Shown here: positions 48,266 through 57,154 of the stretch, piece by piece
How positions within the stretch are numbered: the first letter of the stretch is position 1
Layout of the letters: the number at the start of each line of letters is the position of its first letter
Assembly (NCBI RefSeq): GCF_017876495.1
Contig: NZ_JAGIOB010000001.1
Span: 3,100,001-3,164,000, forward strand
Direction of reading: 5' to 3'
Source: Microlunatus capsulatus
GTDB lineage: Bacteria; Actinomycetota; Actinomycetes; Propionibacteriales; Propionibacteriaceae
DNA: 64,000 nucleotides
Position numbers and translations under genes: made by a program
Notes under the pieces: model-generated
Seen by the model: the letters and a program-made list of their open reading frames with translations, nothing else
Database searches by the model: none
What the model was told of the DNA's origin: nothing

Positions 48266-50488
48266 TCAGCCGTCGCTGGGTCCCGCGCCGACCCGCGAGA
48301 TCCGCCCCAGCGGGATGGTGACGACCTGGGCGCTGGAGCGGTCGACGGCGCGGACGGCGCCCCCCGTGAGGTCCAGCGGGGCCAGCTCGCGCTCGGTGGC
48401 GCTGCCGTCCGCGGCCACCCAGGCGACCCAGACCGGGGCGGCCTGCTGGGTGGCGACCCGCAGCCGTTCCAGGGTCTGCTCGGTGCTGTCGGCCCCGTCC
48501 TCGGCCTGGCGTCGCGGGTGGTCGCGCTCGGCGGCCAGCACCGACGCGGCCACCTCCTCGGGCCGGACGGCGGGAGGAGCGTCGTGCGCGGCCGGCCGGG
48601 CGGCGCGCTGGCCCGGCGGCGGCGTCATCGTCCGGCCGCCCTCGTCCTCGACGGCCGGGGTCTGGCCCAGGCCGTGCAGGAAGGCGACGAGCTCGGCGGG
48701 CTCGACGCCGGCGACCAGCACCCCGGGCGCCACCGCGCGCAGCCCCAGCGCCGCCGCCCCCGGGTGGCCGAGCAGCGAGGCCGCCTCGGTGGCGTCGTCG
48801 GTGCGCAGGTACGACAGCGCGCTGCCGACCCGGATGCTGCCGTGCCGGCGGGCGACGTCGTCGACGAGGTAGGCCAGCGGCTGCGGGACCGGCGTCGCGG
48901 AGTGCTCGGCGAGCCAGGCGTGCACCTCGGCCGCGGACCAGCCGACGTCGAAGGCGCGCCGCAGCGAGCCGTCGCTGAACCGGTAGACCCCGCCGCCGCC
49001 GCGCGACTCCTGCTCGGCGAGCAGCCGGAGCTCCCCGGCCACGTCGTGGGCCAGCGGACCCGGGGCGACGGCGGTCAGGTCGGCCTGCAGGATCACCTCC
49101 TGCACCGGCTCGGGGAACAGCCCGGCCAGCTCGGCGGGCAGGACGGCGTCGGCGCGGTCCAGGCTGGCGGCGAAGGCGCTCACCCCGCCCAGGGCGACCA
49201 GGCCCAGCCAGCCGGCCTCGCGCCACGTCCAGTCGACCAGCGTGCCCGCGTCGACGGGGCCGCGGGCCAGCCGCGGCCGGTGCCAGGCCAGCGCCGCCGT
49301 CAGCTCCTCGAGGTCGGGGACGGTGCCGGGCTCCAGGCCGGCGGCCAGCCCGAGCAGCAGGGCGCGGACCGCCGGCGCGGACGACGCGTCGGCCTCGGGC
49401 CCCAGCGCGTGCGTGCCCGGCTCGGCGGAGGCGGCGAACCAGCGGGGCGCGCCCAGCCAGCGGCGGGCCAGCAGCAGCCAGCGGGTGGGGCCGTCCTGGC
49501 CGGCCCAGCGGTCGAAGTCGGCCGTCGGCAGCAGGCAGAGGTTGCCGCCGGGGGCGACGAGCCCGGCGGCCGCCGCGCACTCCAGCACGAAGGTGGCGTG
49601 GGCGGCGTCGGTGCCCAGCCGGCGGCCCAGGGCGGTGACGTCGCGGGCCGAGACCCCGCCGGTGCGCAGCAGCCGGTGCGGCACGGTCTCCACCGCGTGC
49701 ACCGCCAGCTCGACGTCGTGCAGCAGCCCGAAGGCGGCACCGGCCGCGGCGGAGTCCACCAGCCGCGGGGTGCGGACGCGCCCGGAGATGCCCGGCGCCG
49801 CGGACGGCACCGGCTCGCGGCTGAACCGGCCGCCGCGCAGCACCAGCGACACCTCGCGGGGCAGCACGACCGTGTCGGCGTCGAGCGGGCGCAGCAGGCC
49901 GCGGGAGAGCAGCTGCTCCACGGGGGAGCGCGCGGCGTCGACGGCGACGGCGCGCTCGGCGTTGCGGACCGCACCGGTCGGCGACCACAGCAGCCGGTCC
50001 AGCACGGGCCGCACGGCCGGGTCGCAGGCGGCGAGCGCCTCGTCGACCTGCGTGCGGGTGAGCGGTCGCGGGGAGGGCGGGGCCAGCCCGCCGGGGTAGG
50101 GCTCGAACACCTCGCGGACGGGGCGGACGAGGTGCAGCTGGTCGTCGGCCCCCCACAGCAGGGCGCGCCGGCGGAGCTCCGCGACGGCGCGCGCCACCGC
50201 GGCCGGCTCGCCCAGCAGGGCGGTCACGTCGCCGGTCGAGGCGGGGTCGGGGCAGGCCGCCAGGGCCTCGGCCACCAGCCGGCACCAGGCGTCGAGGGCG
50301 TCGACGGCCCGGGCCACCGAGGTGCCGGTCGTCGAGCGCGAGGCCAGCTCGGTGAGGTCGTGGGGCAGCGGGTAGGTGAGGTCGGGCCGCAGCCGCAGCA
50401 GCTCGGTGAGCTGCTCGGCCGTCAGGGCCCGGAGCGCCTCGGTGAGGGTGCGCGGCCGGGCGGGGGCCGCCGTGCGGCGGGAGGGCAC
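48266..50488 (-). CDS. Helicase-associated / XPB-Ssl2-like N-terminal domain protein (Rv0862c-like)
   Basis: 740 residues. The N-terminus is a winged-helix-rich region (LTEALRALTAEQLTELLRLRPDLTYPLPHDLTELASRSTTGTSVARAVDALD). The middle has VQEVILQADLTAVAPGPL and YRFSDGSLRRAFDVGWSAAEVHAWLAEHSATPVPQPLAYLVDDVARRHG, the helicase-associated (XPB/Ssl2 N-terminal-like) module. The last 70 residues form a WYL-like domain (APVWVAWVAADGSATERELAPLDLTGGAVRAVD). It lacks Walker motifs and is not a helicase itself. It is encoded next to XPB in many actinobacteria and is its presumed partner in repair. The Fn3 gene interrupts the pair here. Confidence 0.9.
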   Translation of the reverse strand: MPSRRTAAPARPRTLTEALRALTAEQLTELLRLRPDLTYPLPHDLTELASRSTTGTSVARAVDALDAWCRLVAEALAACPDPASTGDVTALLGEPAAVARAVAELRRRALLWGADDQLHLVRPVREVFEPYPGGLAPPSPRPLTRTQVDEALAACDPAVRPVLDRLLWSPTGAVRNAERAVAVDAARSPVEQLLSRGLLRPLDADTVVLPREVSLVLRGGRFSREPVPSAAPGISGRVRTPRLVDSAAAGAAFGLLHDVELAVHAVETVPHRLLRTGGVSARDVTALGRRLGTDAAHATFVLECAAAAGLVAPGGNLCLLPTADFDRWAGQDGPTRWLLLARRWLGAPRWFAASAEPGTHALGPEADASSAPAVRALLLGLAAGLEPGTVPDLEELTAALAWHRPRLARGPVDAGTLVDWTWREAGWLGLVALGGVSAFAASLDRADAVLPAELAGLFPEPVQEVILQADLTAVAPGPLAHDVAGELRLLAEQESRGGGGVYRFSDGSLRRAFDVGWSAAEVHAWLAEHSATPVPQPLAYLVDDVARRHGSIRVGSALSYLRTDDATEAASLLGHPGAAALGLRAVAPGVLVAGVEPAELVAFLHGLGQTPAVEDEGGRTMTPPPGQRAARPAAHDAPPAVRPEEVAASVLAAERDHPRRQAEDGADSTEQTLERLRVATQQAAPVWVAWVAADGSATERELAPLDLTGGAVRAVDRSSAQVVTIPLGRISRVGAGPSDG

Positions 50489-50492
50489 CGGG

Positions 50493-51386
50493 TCAGCGCC
50501 AGGGGTTCGGGGTGGCCGGCGGCGTGCCGGTGCCGCGCTTCAGCGCGCGGTACACCAGCGCCCCGACGGTGATGAGGGTGAACCAGCAGACCAGCAGGGA
50601 CCAGCCGCCGACGAAGGACCACCACGCGTTGGCGTCCAGCGGCCCGCGGACCAGCCCGACGAGCGCGAAGAACCCGACGGCGCCCAGGGCGACCGCCAGC
50701 GTGTTGCGGACCTGCTGCTGGGCGACCCGGACGCGGGAGCGCAGCGCGAAGGCCGCCACGACCATCAGGGGGGAGAGGACGAAGACGACGGCGCCGATCG
50801 CCAGCGCCACCACCAGCCCCGGGGTCGCGGCCTCCAGCACCCGGCGGGCGTAGACGCGGGACCCCCCGGGCTGCTCGCCGTAGGAGCCGGGGCCGAACCA
50901 CTGCGGGGTGCCCGGCGACGGGTAGGGCCCGGGGCCGGCCGGCGGGAGGCCGCCGGGGACGGGCGCGGGCTCGGGCCACTGCTGGGGCGCGACCGGGGCC
51001 GGCGCGGGGATGGCGCCGGGGGCGTAGGCGCTGGGGAGCGCCGCCGGGGCGCCGGGCGCGAGGGTGGTCGGAGCGGGCGCGGCCGGGGCGGCGGCGGGCG
51101 CCAGGCTGCCGCCGTGCGCGGAGCCCCAGGCCGAGCCCGGGGTCAGGGTGCTCGAGACGACGTCGAACGGCTGCTCGGGGTCGCGGAGGTCGGCGACGAC
51201 GGGGACGAGCGCGGCCAGCGGGGGCACGGGGGCGTCGGGCCCGTCGAACCGGGGACGCTCGACCGGCGCGCCCGCGGCCGGTTGGTAGCGCGGCGGGGCG
51301 ACGTCCAGCGGCTCGGCCGCCGGGGTGGTGAACTCGGCCGGGCGCTCGAGCGGCGCGTACTCGGGTCCGTCCTCCCAGGTGGCCAT
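50493..51386 (-). CDS. Pro/Ala-rich membrane protein, hypothetical
   Basis: About 297 residues from ATG 51386. The first 180 are Pro/Ala/Gly-rich and disordered. The C-terminal 110 contain three to four helices (PGLVVALAIGAVVFVLSPLMVVAAFALRSRVRVAQQQ; VALGAVGFFALVGLVRG; WWSFVGGWSLLVCWFTLITVGALVYRAL). The layout matches actinobacterial proteins with a Pro-rich cytoplasmic N-terminus and a short membrane end. No family is recognised. Its stop is 4 bases from the start of the helicase-associated gene, so the two are probably co-transcribed. Confidence 0.75.
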   Translation of the reverse strand: MATWEDGPEYAPLERPAEFTTPAAEPLDVAPPRYQPAAGAPVERPRFDGPDAPVPPLAALVPVVADLRDPEQPFDVVSSTLTPGSAWGSAHGGSLAPAAAPAAPAPTTLAPGAPAALPSAYAPGAIPAPAPVAPQQWPEPAPVPGGLPPAGPGPYPSPGTPQWFGPGSYGEQPGGSRVYARRVLEAATPGLVVALAIGAVVFVLSPLMVVAAFALRSRVRVAQQQVRNTLAVALGAVGFFALVGLVRGPLDANAWWSFVGGWSLLVCWFTLITVGALVYRALKRGTGTPPATPNPWR

Positions 51387-51447
51387 GGCGTCCATCCTAG
51401 GTCGGCGCGGGTCGGGTCCGGGCCGGGTCGGCGGGGCGCCGACGGCC

Positions 51448-51453
51448 TACCCT
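51448..51453 (+). promoter_or_regulatory. -10 box of a leaderless promoter (CPBP protease)
   Basis: TACCCT ends 7 bases before GTG 51461. Confidence 0.45.
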
Positions 51454-51460
51454 GGCCGCC

Positions 51461-52435
51461 GTGGACCCGACCCCCGCGCTGCCCCCCACCGGCCCGGGAC
51501 CCGCGACGGCCGGCCCCGCCGCACCGGGCCCGGCCGGCACCCGGCGCCCCGCCCCCCGGCTCGTCCGCGCCGTCGTCTTCGTGCTGCTCGCCGACGCGCT
51601 CGCCTGGGTCGTCTGCCTGCCGCTGTGGACCGGCGGCCGGGGCCTGGCCTGGCCGCCCGCGCCGGCGTTCATCCTGCTGATGATGACCACGCCGGCGCTC
51701 GCGGCCGTGCTGACGGCGCGGCTGCTGCCCGACGGGCGCCCGCTGCGGACGGTGCTCGGGCTGGCCGTGCCGTGGCGGCGGGGCTGGGGCGTGCTGGTCG
51801 TCGCCTGGCTCGGCCCGCTGCTGCTGAGCGCGGCGGCCGTGGCGCTCTCGGCGGTCGCCGGCACGCTCGTGCTGGACCTCCGCGGGTTCTCCGGCTACGC
51901 CGAGACCCTCGAGGCGCTGGGTCCGCTGCCGCTGCCGGTCACCGTCCTGGTCGCGGTGACCCTGGTGCAGCTGCTCTTCGCCCCGTTCCTCAACGGCGTC
52001 GCCGCGGCCGGGGAGGAGCTCGGCTGGCGCGGCTTCCTGCGCGACGCGCTGCGGGACCGCCGTCGGGCCGAGGTCGTGCTCGTCACCGGCGTCGTCTGGG
52101 GCACCTGGCACGCGCCGGTGGTGCTGCTGGGCTACAACTACCCCGACGTGGCGCCGCTGGCCGCGCTCGGCCTGATGGCGGTTTTCACCACGCTGCTGGC
52201 CGCGCTGCTGGAGTGGGTGCGGGCGGCCTCGGGCGGTGTCGCCGGGCCCAGCCTGGCCCACGGCGCGGTCAACGCCGCCGGCGGCCTCCCGCTGCTGGTC
52301 GCCGCCGCCGGCCAGCGGCCGTCCTCGGTCGCCGTCGGCCTGCTGGGCTGGCCCGGCTGGGTCCTGATGGCCGCCGCGGTCGCCGTCCTCGTGCTCACCC
52401 GGCGGCTGCGGCCGGCGGCGCGCCAGGAGGGCTGA
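51461..52435 (+). CDS. CPBP-family intramembrane metalloprotease
   Basis: 324 residues and about 8 helices. The abortive-infection/CAAX signatures are present: EELGWRGFLRDAL (EExxxR), TWHAPVVLLGYN (motif 2 His) and AHGAVNAAG (HxxxN). CPBP proteins (Rce1/PrsW-like fold) are intramembrane glutamate-type metalloproteases; several act in bacteriocin immunity or processing. A Pro/Gly-rich N-terminus of 40 residues precedes the first helix. It stands alone with no bacteriocin genes nearby, so the substrate is unknown. Confidence 0.88.
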   Translation: MDPTPALPPTGPGPATAGPAAPGPAGTRRPAPRLVRAVVFVLLADALAWVVCLPLWTGGRGLAWPPAPAFILLMMTTPALAAVLTARLLPDGRPLRTVLGLAVPWRRGWGVLVVAWLGPLLLSAAAVALSAVAGTLVLDLRGFSGYAETLEALGPLPLPVTVLVAVTLVQLLFAPFLNGVAAAGEELGWRGFLRDALRDRRRAEVVLVTGVVWGTWHAPVVLLGYNYPDVAPLAALGLMAVFTTLLAALLEWVRAASGGVAGPSLAHGAVNAAGGLPLLVAAAGQRPSSVAVGLLGWPGWVLMAAAVAVLVLTRRLRPAARQEG

Positions 52436-52495
52436 GCCGGCCCGACCGCCGGCCCCGCCCCCCGGGCGCGTGCGCCCCGGCCCCGGCGTGCGGGG

Positions 52496-53854
52496 CTAGT
52501 GGTCCGACGGCACGATGTGGACGGGCAGCCGGCCGGTGCCGCGCCGCACGGTGACCTCGAGGGTCAGGTGCGAGCGGCGGGCCATGGCCAGCCCGGCGGC
52601 GGTGGAGACCAGGGCCACCATCGCGCCGCAGGCGAGCATGCTCTCCCGCGCCCCGATGTGGTCGACGAGCCAGCCGACGGTCGGGCCGCCGATGGCCTGC
52701 CCGCCCAGCAGGACCATGAGGTAGACGCTCATCACCCGGCCGCGGACGGTGGGGGTGCAGGTCGTCTGCACCAGGGAGTTCGCCCCGGTGAGGAACTGCA
52801 GGGTGGCGAACCCGACGAACACCAGGACCAGGCAGAACAGCCAGACGCTGGGCGCCACGGAGGCGACCATCAGCACGACGCCCAGGGCCACCAGGGTCCC
52901 GGTGAGCACGCGCAGCCGGGGGCTCGACTGGCGCCGGGCCGAGAGGATGGCTCCGCTCAGCGCGCCGACGGCGGTGAGGGAGTTGAAGAGGCTGTAGCCG
53001 CTGACACCGGCGGTGAACACGTCGTCGGCGAAGGCCGCGAGGATCACCGGCATGTTGAGGCCGAAGAGACCGATGGTGGCGGCCAGGACGATCGACCAGC
53101 CCACCTCGGAGGTGCGCCGGATGTAGCGCAGGCCGTCCTTGAGCTGGCCCTTGCGGGCCCCGGGGGCCAGCGCCGGGGCGGCGGTGGGGCGGATGACCGC
53201 CACCATCGTCACCACCAGCAGGCAGGAGGCGGCGTTGAGCAGGAAGGACCAGCCCTGGCCGACGGCGCTGATCAGGGCGCCGGACGCGGCCGGGCCGACG
53301 AGGGCGCCCAGCTGGAACACCGAGGAGTTGAGGCTGACGGCGTTGCGGATGTGGGTGTGGCCCACCAGCTCGGAGACGAAGACCTGCCGGGTCGGGTTGT
53401 CCACCACGGTGACGAAGCCCAGCGCGGTGGCCACGAGGAAGACGTGCCACGCCTGGATCGTCCCGGTGAGGGCCAGGGTGCCCAGCGTCAGCGCCATCAG
53501 CGCGGCCACCGACTGGGTGATGATGAGGATCGTCCGCTTCGGGTAGCGGTCGGCCAGCACGCCGCCCCACATCCCGAAGAGCAGGACGGGCAGGAACTGG
53601 AGCGCGACGGCGACGCCCACGGCGGTGACGCTCCCGGTCAGCTCCAGCACCAGCCAGTCCTGCGCGATCCGCTGCATCCACAGGCCGGTCGTCGCGACCA
53701 TCTGCGACGACAGGTAGAGCCGGTAGTCGCGGACCTCCAGCGCGGCGAGCGAGCGCGGCCAGGACCGCCGGGGACGGCCGGGCGCCGGGGCGGGGGGAGC
53801 GGACGGGGAGGTCGACGGGGACGTCGGGGCGTGTTCGGCAGTGGCCGCGGACAC
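52496..53854 (-). CDS. MFS transporter (EntS/TetV-like MFS_3)
   Basis: About 452 residues from GTG 53854 (a longer frame reaches 53896). Twelve helices follow a Pro/Ser-rich N-terminal tail. LEVRDYRLYLSSQMVATTGLWMQRIAQDWLVLELTGSVTAVGVAVALQFLPVLLFGMWGGVLADRYPKR, with DNPTRQVFVSELVG, is the signature of the enterobactin-exporter/tetronasin-resistance group (MFS_3). Probably exports a siderophore or drug. It is divergent from a LysR regulator, its likely controller. Confidence 0.88.
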   Translation of the reverse strand: MSAATAEHAPTSPSTSPSAPPAPAPGRPRRSWPRSLAALEVRDYRLYLSSQMVATTGLWMQRIAQDWLVLELTGSVTAVGVAVALQFLPVLLFGMWGGVLADRYPKRTILIITQSVAALMALTLGTLALTGTIQAWHVFLVATALGFVTVVDNPTRQVFVSELVGHTHIRNAVSLNSSVFQLGALVGPAASGALISAVGQGWSFLLNAASCLLVVTMVAVIRPTAAPALAPGARKGQLKDGLRYIRRTSEVGWSIVLAATIGLFGLNMPVILAAFADDVFTAGVSGYSLFNSLTAVGALSGAILSARRQSSPRLRVLTGTLVALGVVLMVASVAPSVWLFCLVLVFVGFATLQFLTGANSLVQTTCTPTVRGRVMSVYLMVLLGGQAIGGPTVGWLVDHIGARESMLACGAMVALVSTAAGLAMARRSHLTLEVTVRRGTGRLPVHIVPSDH

Positions 53855-53955
53855 AGGGTTCACCCAATTCAGCAGGACGAGGACGGCACGGAGCACGGGC
53901 CGCCTGGGCCTCGGTGCTCACGGGGATCTCCGGCTCGGCGCTGAGTCGACCGTCC

Positions 53956-54008
53956 CAACGTACGATAGCCGTACTTCATTCGACGACCGGATCGACACTA
54001 TATTTCTC
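53956..54008. promoter_or_regulatory. Divergent LysR/MFS control region
   Basis: GTAC-GATAGCC-GTAC forms a small inverted repeat at about 53959-53973, and TATATT near 53999 is a -10-like box toward the LysR gene. LysR proteins bind such sites between themselves and divergent targets. Assignment is from position. Confidence 0.4.
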
Positions 54009-54044
54009 ATTGCGTTTCGTGATGAGTGGGCGAGGAGGCCGGCC

Positions 54045-54938
54045 GTGGCGGGGGGGACGAACTTCGACCCGGTGCTGCTGCGCACCTTCCTGACGGTGGC
54101 CAACGGGCTCAGCTTCACCCGGGCCGCCGAGCAGCTGGGGCTCAGCCAGCCGACGGTCTCCCAGCACGTGCGCCGGCTGGAGGAGGCCTGCAAGCGGCAG
54201 CTCCTGCGGCGCGACACACGCTCGGTCGCGCTGACCGACAACGGCCAGGCGATGGCCGGCTTCGCGCGGACGATCCTCGCCGCCAACGACGAGGCCGTCG
54301 CCTACTTCACCGGCTCGGCGATGAGCGGCCGGCTCCGCTTCGGGGCGGCCGACGAGCTGGCGCTCAGCGAGCTGCCGACGATCCTGCGGGAGTTCCGCCA
54401 GCTCTACCCGCGGATCAACCTCGAGCTGACCGTCACCCAGAGCGGGACGCTGTCGCGCCGGCTGACGGCGAACCACCTCGACCTCATCTTCATCAACCAG
54501 GAGGCCGACCTCGGCCGGGGCACCCTGGTCCGCCGCGACCGCCTGGTCTGGGTCGGCATCGACCGGCTGCAGCTGGAGCCGGCCCAGCCGGTGCCCGTCA
54601 TCACCTACCACGCGCCGAGCCTCAGCCGCTCGGCCGCGATCGACTCGCTCGAGCGGGCCCACCGCACCTGGCGGATCACCTGCAACACCCGCGAGATCAA
54701 CGGCGTGCTGGCCGCGACCCGGGCGGGCATCGGGATCTGCGTGCTGGCGCAGAGCCGGGTGCCGGGCGACCTGCGCATCCTCTCGGGCCGTTTCGACCTG
54801 CCGCCGCTGCCCGACGTCGAGATGGCCCTGGTGGACAACCCGCGCTCGGCCCGGGAGCCCGTCGAGGCGCTCAGCCGGGCCATCGTCAACCTGCCGTTGG
54901 GGCCGCACGCCTCCCCGCAGGACCGGGCCCGGCGCTAG
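54045..54938 (+). CDS. LysR-family transcriptional regulator
   Basis: 297 residues from GTG 54045, placed by GAGGAGG 7-12 bases upstream; a longer frame to 53841 runs through the promoter. The N-terminal winged helix is VLLRTFLTVANGLSFTRAAEQLGLSQPTVSQHVRRLEEACKRQLLRRDTRSVALTDNGQ. The effector domain (RLRFGAADELALSELPTILREFRQLYPRINLELTVTQSG...IFINQEADLG) is PBP2-like. It probably controls the divergent MFS exporter. Confidence 0.92.
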   Translation: MAGGTNFDPVLLRTFLTVANGLSFTRAAEQLGLSQPTVSQHVRRLEEACKRQLLRRDTRSVALTDNGQAMAGFARTILAANDEAVAYFTGSAMSGRLRFGAADELALSELPTILREFRQLYPRINLELTVTQSGTLSRRLTANHLDLIFINQEADLGRGTLVRRDRLVWVGIDRLQLEPAQPVPVITYHAPSLSRSAAIDSLERAHRTWRITCNTREINGVLAATRAGIGICVLAQSRVPGDLRILSGRFDLPPLPDVEMALVDNPRSAREPVEALSRAIVNLPLGPHASPQDRARR

Positions 54939-55037
54939 CGGGCGAACCCGGTTGGGAGCCCCCCGCGTTGGGGCTAGTCTTGCGGGCTGATGACCGTGCC
55001 GGGCGCTCCCGGCGACGACGCGAGACTGGGGACAGAC

Positions 55038-55421
55038 GTGCCTGTTGGCAAGGTGAGGTTCTACGACGCCGAGAAGGGCTTCGGCTTCCTGACCAAGGAC
55101 GAGGGTGGCGACGTCTACGTGCGCGCCACCGCGCTGCCGCCCGGGGTGACCAGTCTCAAGGCCGGCCAGAAGGTCGAGTTCGGCATCGTCGAGGGCCGCA
55201 AGGGCGAGCAGGCGCTGTCGCTGCGCGTCGTCGAGGCCCCGCCGTCGCTGTCCAAGGCCCAGCGCAAGCCGCCGGAGCAGATGACGGTCATCGTCGAGGA
55301 CCTGATCAAGATGCTCGACGGCCTCGGCAACGGCTACCGGCGCGGCCGGCACCCGGAGTCGCGGACCGCCACCCAGGTGGCGACCGTGCTGCGCGCCGTC
55401 GCCGACGAGCTCGAGCTCTAG
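55038..55421 (+). CDS. Cold-shock domain protein with C-terminal extension (actinobacterial CspD-like)
   Basis: 127 residues. The cold-shock domain is VGKVRFYDAEKGFGFLTKDEGGDVYVRATALPPGVTSLKAGQKVEFGIVEGRKGEQALSLRVV, with RNP1 KGFGFL (13-18); RNP2 reads VYVRA, where the usual His is Arg29. A 60-residue helical extension (KAQRKPPEQMTVIVEDLIKMLDGLG...VLRAVADELEL) is typical of the longer actinobacterial form. It binds single-stranded RNA or DNA. An in-frame ATG at 54990, 9 bases after a promoter with TTGGGA-N17-TAGTCT, could extend it by 16 residues; the family starts at MPxGKV, so GTG 55038 is chosen. Confidence 0.92.
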   Translation: MPVGKVRFYDAEKGFGFLTKDEGGDVYVRATALPPGVTSLKAGQKVEFGIVEGRKGEQALSLRVVEAPPSLSKAQRKPPEQMTVIVEDLIKMLDGLGNGYRRGRHPESRTATQVATVLRAVADELEL

Positions 55422-55488
55422 CCCGGCCCCTCCGCACCCCCGGGTCGCCGTGCGCGGTGGCCCGCCCCTCCGCTGCCAGAATGGACCC

Positions 55489-56271
55489 ATGGCTCCCACC
55501 CGCACCACCAAGCCCGACGCGATCCTGCTGGCCGCGGTCGACCTCGCGCGCGAGGCGGCCGTCGAGACCGCCGGGGTGATGGGGGTCGGGGAGCACCTCG
55601 GCCACCACGCCGACGCCGAGCGGGTGCTCACCCACTTCTTCGCCTGCCGGCACCCGGCCTACCGCGGCTGGCGCTGGTCGGTGACGGTCGCCCGCGCCTC
55701 GCGGGCCAAGGTCGCCACGCTCGACGAGGTCGTCCTGCTGCCGGCCGACGGCGCGCTGCTGGCCCAGGAATGGGTGCCGTGGGCCGAGCGGATCCAGCCC
55801 GGTGACGTCACCCCCGGCCTGCTGATGCCCACGCCGGCCGACGACCCGCGGCTGGAGCCCGGCTACACCGGCGGCGAGCGGGCGGCCGACACCGACCCGG
55901 CCGAGGCCGGCCAGGCCCGCGCCGTCGTCGCCGAGCTGGGCCTGGGCCGCGAGCGCGTGCTCAGCCGCACCGGCCGGGACGAGGCGGCCGAGCGCTGGCT
56001 CGCCGGGGACGGCGGACCCGACAACCCGATGGCCAAGCAGGCTCCCGGCTCGTGCGAGACCTGCGGGTTCTTCCTGCGGCTGCAGGGCGGGATGGGCGTC
56101 CTCTTCGGCGCCTGCGCGAACAGCTTCTCCCCCTCCGACGGCCAGGTGGTGAGCGTCGACCACGGCTGCGGCGCGCACTCCTCCGTCCCGCCCCTGGAGC
56201 CGGCGGAGGAGCTGCCGCCGCCGGTCTGGGAGACCATCGAGTGGGACGAGCCCGTCTCCCTCTTCGACTGA
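55489..56271 (+). CDS. DUF3027 domain-containing protein
   Basis: 260 residues. DAILLAAVDLAREAAVETAGVMGVGEHLGHHADAERVLTHFFACRHPAYRGWRWSVTVARASRAKVATLDEVVLLPADGALLAQEWVPWAERIQPGDVTPGLLMPTPADDPRLEPGY is the DUF3027 signature, a conserved actinobacterial protein found next to cold-shock genes in many genomes. The C-terminal CETCGFFLRLQGGMGVLFGACANSFSP segment has a Cys pair that could bind zinc. Function unknown. CAGAAT 6 bases before the ATG suggests leaderless expression. Confidence 0.93.
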   Translation: MAPTRTTKPDAILLAAVDLAREAAVETAGVMGVGEHLGHHADAERVLTHFFACRHPAYRGWRWSVTVARASRAKVATLDEVVLLPADGALLAQEWVPWAERIQPGDVTPGLLMPTPADDPRLEPGYTGGERAADTDPAEAGQARAVVAELGLGRERVLSRTGRDEAAERWLAGDGGPDNPMAKQAPGSCETCGFFLRLQGGMGVLFGACANSFSPSDGQVVSVDHGCGAHSSVPPLEPAEELPPPVWETIEWDEPVSLFD

Positions 56272-56287
56272 TCCGGCGGTCGGGGGC

Positions 56288-56809
56288 ATGGCGAGAGCGC
56301 GGTCGGCGAAGCGGTCCGAGGTCGAGGAGGTCCGGCGCGCCGTCGCCGCCTTCGTCGCGGCGGGGGCGGACGAGTCCGTCCAGCGGGTGACGACGGCCGT
56401 GCACCGGCTGTCCCGCCGCCTCGACCAGTGGTACGACCGCCAGCTGGCCGACATCGACGTGTCCACCGGGGAGTGGGCCGTGCTCAGCGAGCTGGCCCGC
56501 AGCGGGGAGGACACCCCGCTGACGCCCAGCCAGCTCGCGGCCGCGGCCAACGTCGCCCCGTCCTCCATGACCCACCGGCTGGACCGGATGGTCGAGCGCG
56601 GGCTGATCAGCCGCAGCCCCGATCCCTCCAACCGGACCCGGGTGCTGGTGCAGCTGTCCGACGCCGGCTACGCGCTGTACGCGGCCGCGATCCGGGAGTC
56701 CGACCTCGTCGAGGCCGACCTGCTGGAGTCCCTCACCGACCGCGAGGTCGACCAGCTGGCCGAGCTGCTCGAGAAGGTGCTCGCCGGCCTGGACGCGGCC
56801 GACCTGTAG
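56288..56809 (+). CDS. MarR-family transcriptional regulator
   Basis: 173 residues. The winged helix (EWAVLSELARSGEDTPLTPSQLAAAANVAPSSMTHRLDRMVERGLISRSPDPSNRTRVLVQLSDAGYALY) is clear, with long dimerisation helices at both ends. No Cys in the sensor position. It converges on the DUF2530 gene, with stops 3 bases apart. The target is unknown; the DUF3027 gene is 16 bases upstream on the same strand. Confidence 0.92.
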   Translation: MARARSAKRSEVEEVRRAVAAFVAAGADESVQRVTTAVHRLSRRLDQWYDRQLADIDVSTGEWAVLSELARSGEDTPLTPSQLAAAANVAPSSMTHRLDRMVERGLISRSPDPSNRTRVLVQLSDAGYALYAAAIRESDLVEADLLESLTDREVDQLAELLEKVLAGLDAADL

Positions 56810-56812
56810 GCC

Positions 56813-57130
56813 TCAGCCGCGGGTCCCCTGGGTGGGGGCGTCCGGGGTGCGGGCGGCACCCGCGCGGCGCTGGCGCACGCGGTTCCAGCAGTAGAGCAGG
56901 CCGAGCAGGCCCAGCCCGGCCCCGCTGAGGCAGACGGCGAACCAGTCGCCGTGGCCCTGGACCGCCAGCTGGTCGCGGCGCAGGCCCGTCAGCACGGCGG
57001 CGACGGCGAACAGCAGGGTCCCGACGGCGACCACGCGCAGGCCGTCGACGTCGACCGCGGGCACCGGCGCCTGCACGAGGCGGCGGTGCGCCGGCCGTCC
57101 CGCCACGGGCGAGGGCGTCGGGGAGGTCAC
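56813..57130 (-). CDS. DUF2530 domain-containing membrane protein
   Basis: 105 residues. VQAPVPAVDVDGLRVVAVGTLLFAVAAVLTGLRRDQLAVQGHGDWFAVCLSGAGLGLLGLLYCWNRVRQRR is the DUF2530 pattern with two membrane helices. It is a small actinobacterial inner-membrane protein of unknown function. GTG 57130 follows TAGGAT (minus strand 57143-57138) by 7 bases; this -10 overlaps the divergent purine permease -10. Confidence 0.9.
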   Translation of the reverse strand: MTSPTPSPVAGRPAHRRLVQAPVPAVDVDGLRVVAVGTLLFAVAAVLTGLRRDQLAVQGHGDWFAVCLSGAGLGLLGLLYCWNRVRQRRAGAARTPDAPTQGTRG

Positions 57131-57137
57131 AGCCGAG

Positions 57138-57147
57138 ATCCTACGAT
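57138..57147. promoter_or_regulatory. Overlapping divergent -10 boxes (ATCCTACGAT)
   Basis: On the plus strand TACGAT (57142-57147) ends 7 bases before ATG 57155 of the permease. On the minus strand TAGGAT (57143-57138) ends 7 bases before GTG 57130 of the DUF2530 gene. The two hexamers share the TA at 57142-57143, so both cannot be occupied at the same time. Confidence 0.65.
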
Positions 57148-57154
57148 GCTCGTC

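Noticed and set aside
51461..52435. CPBP protease as a bacteriocin immunity gene
   Set aside because: No small double-glycine peptide, ABC transporter or modification gene nearby.
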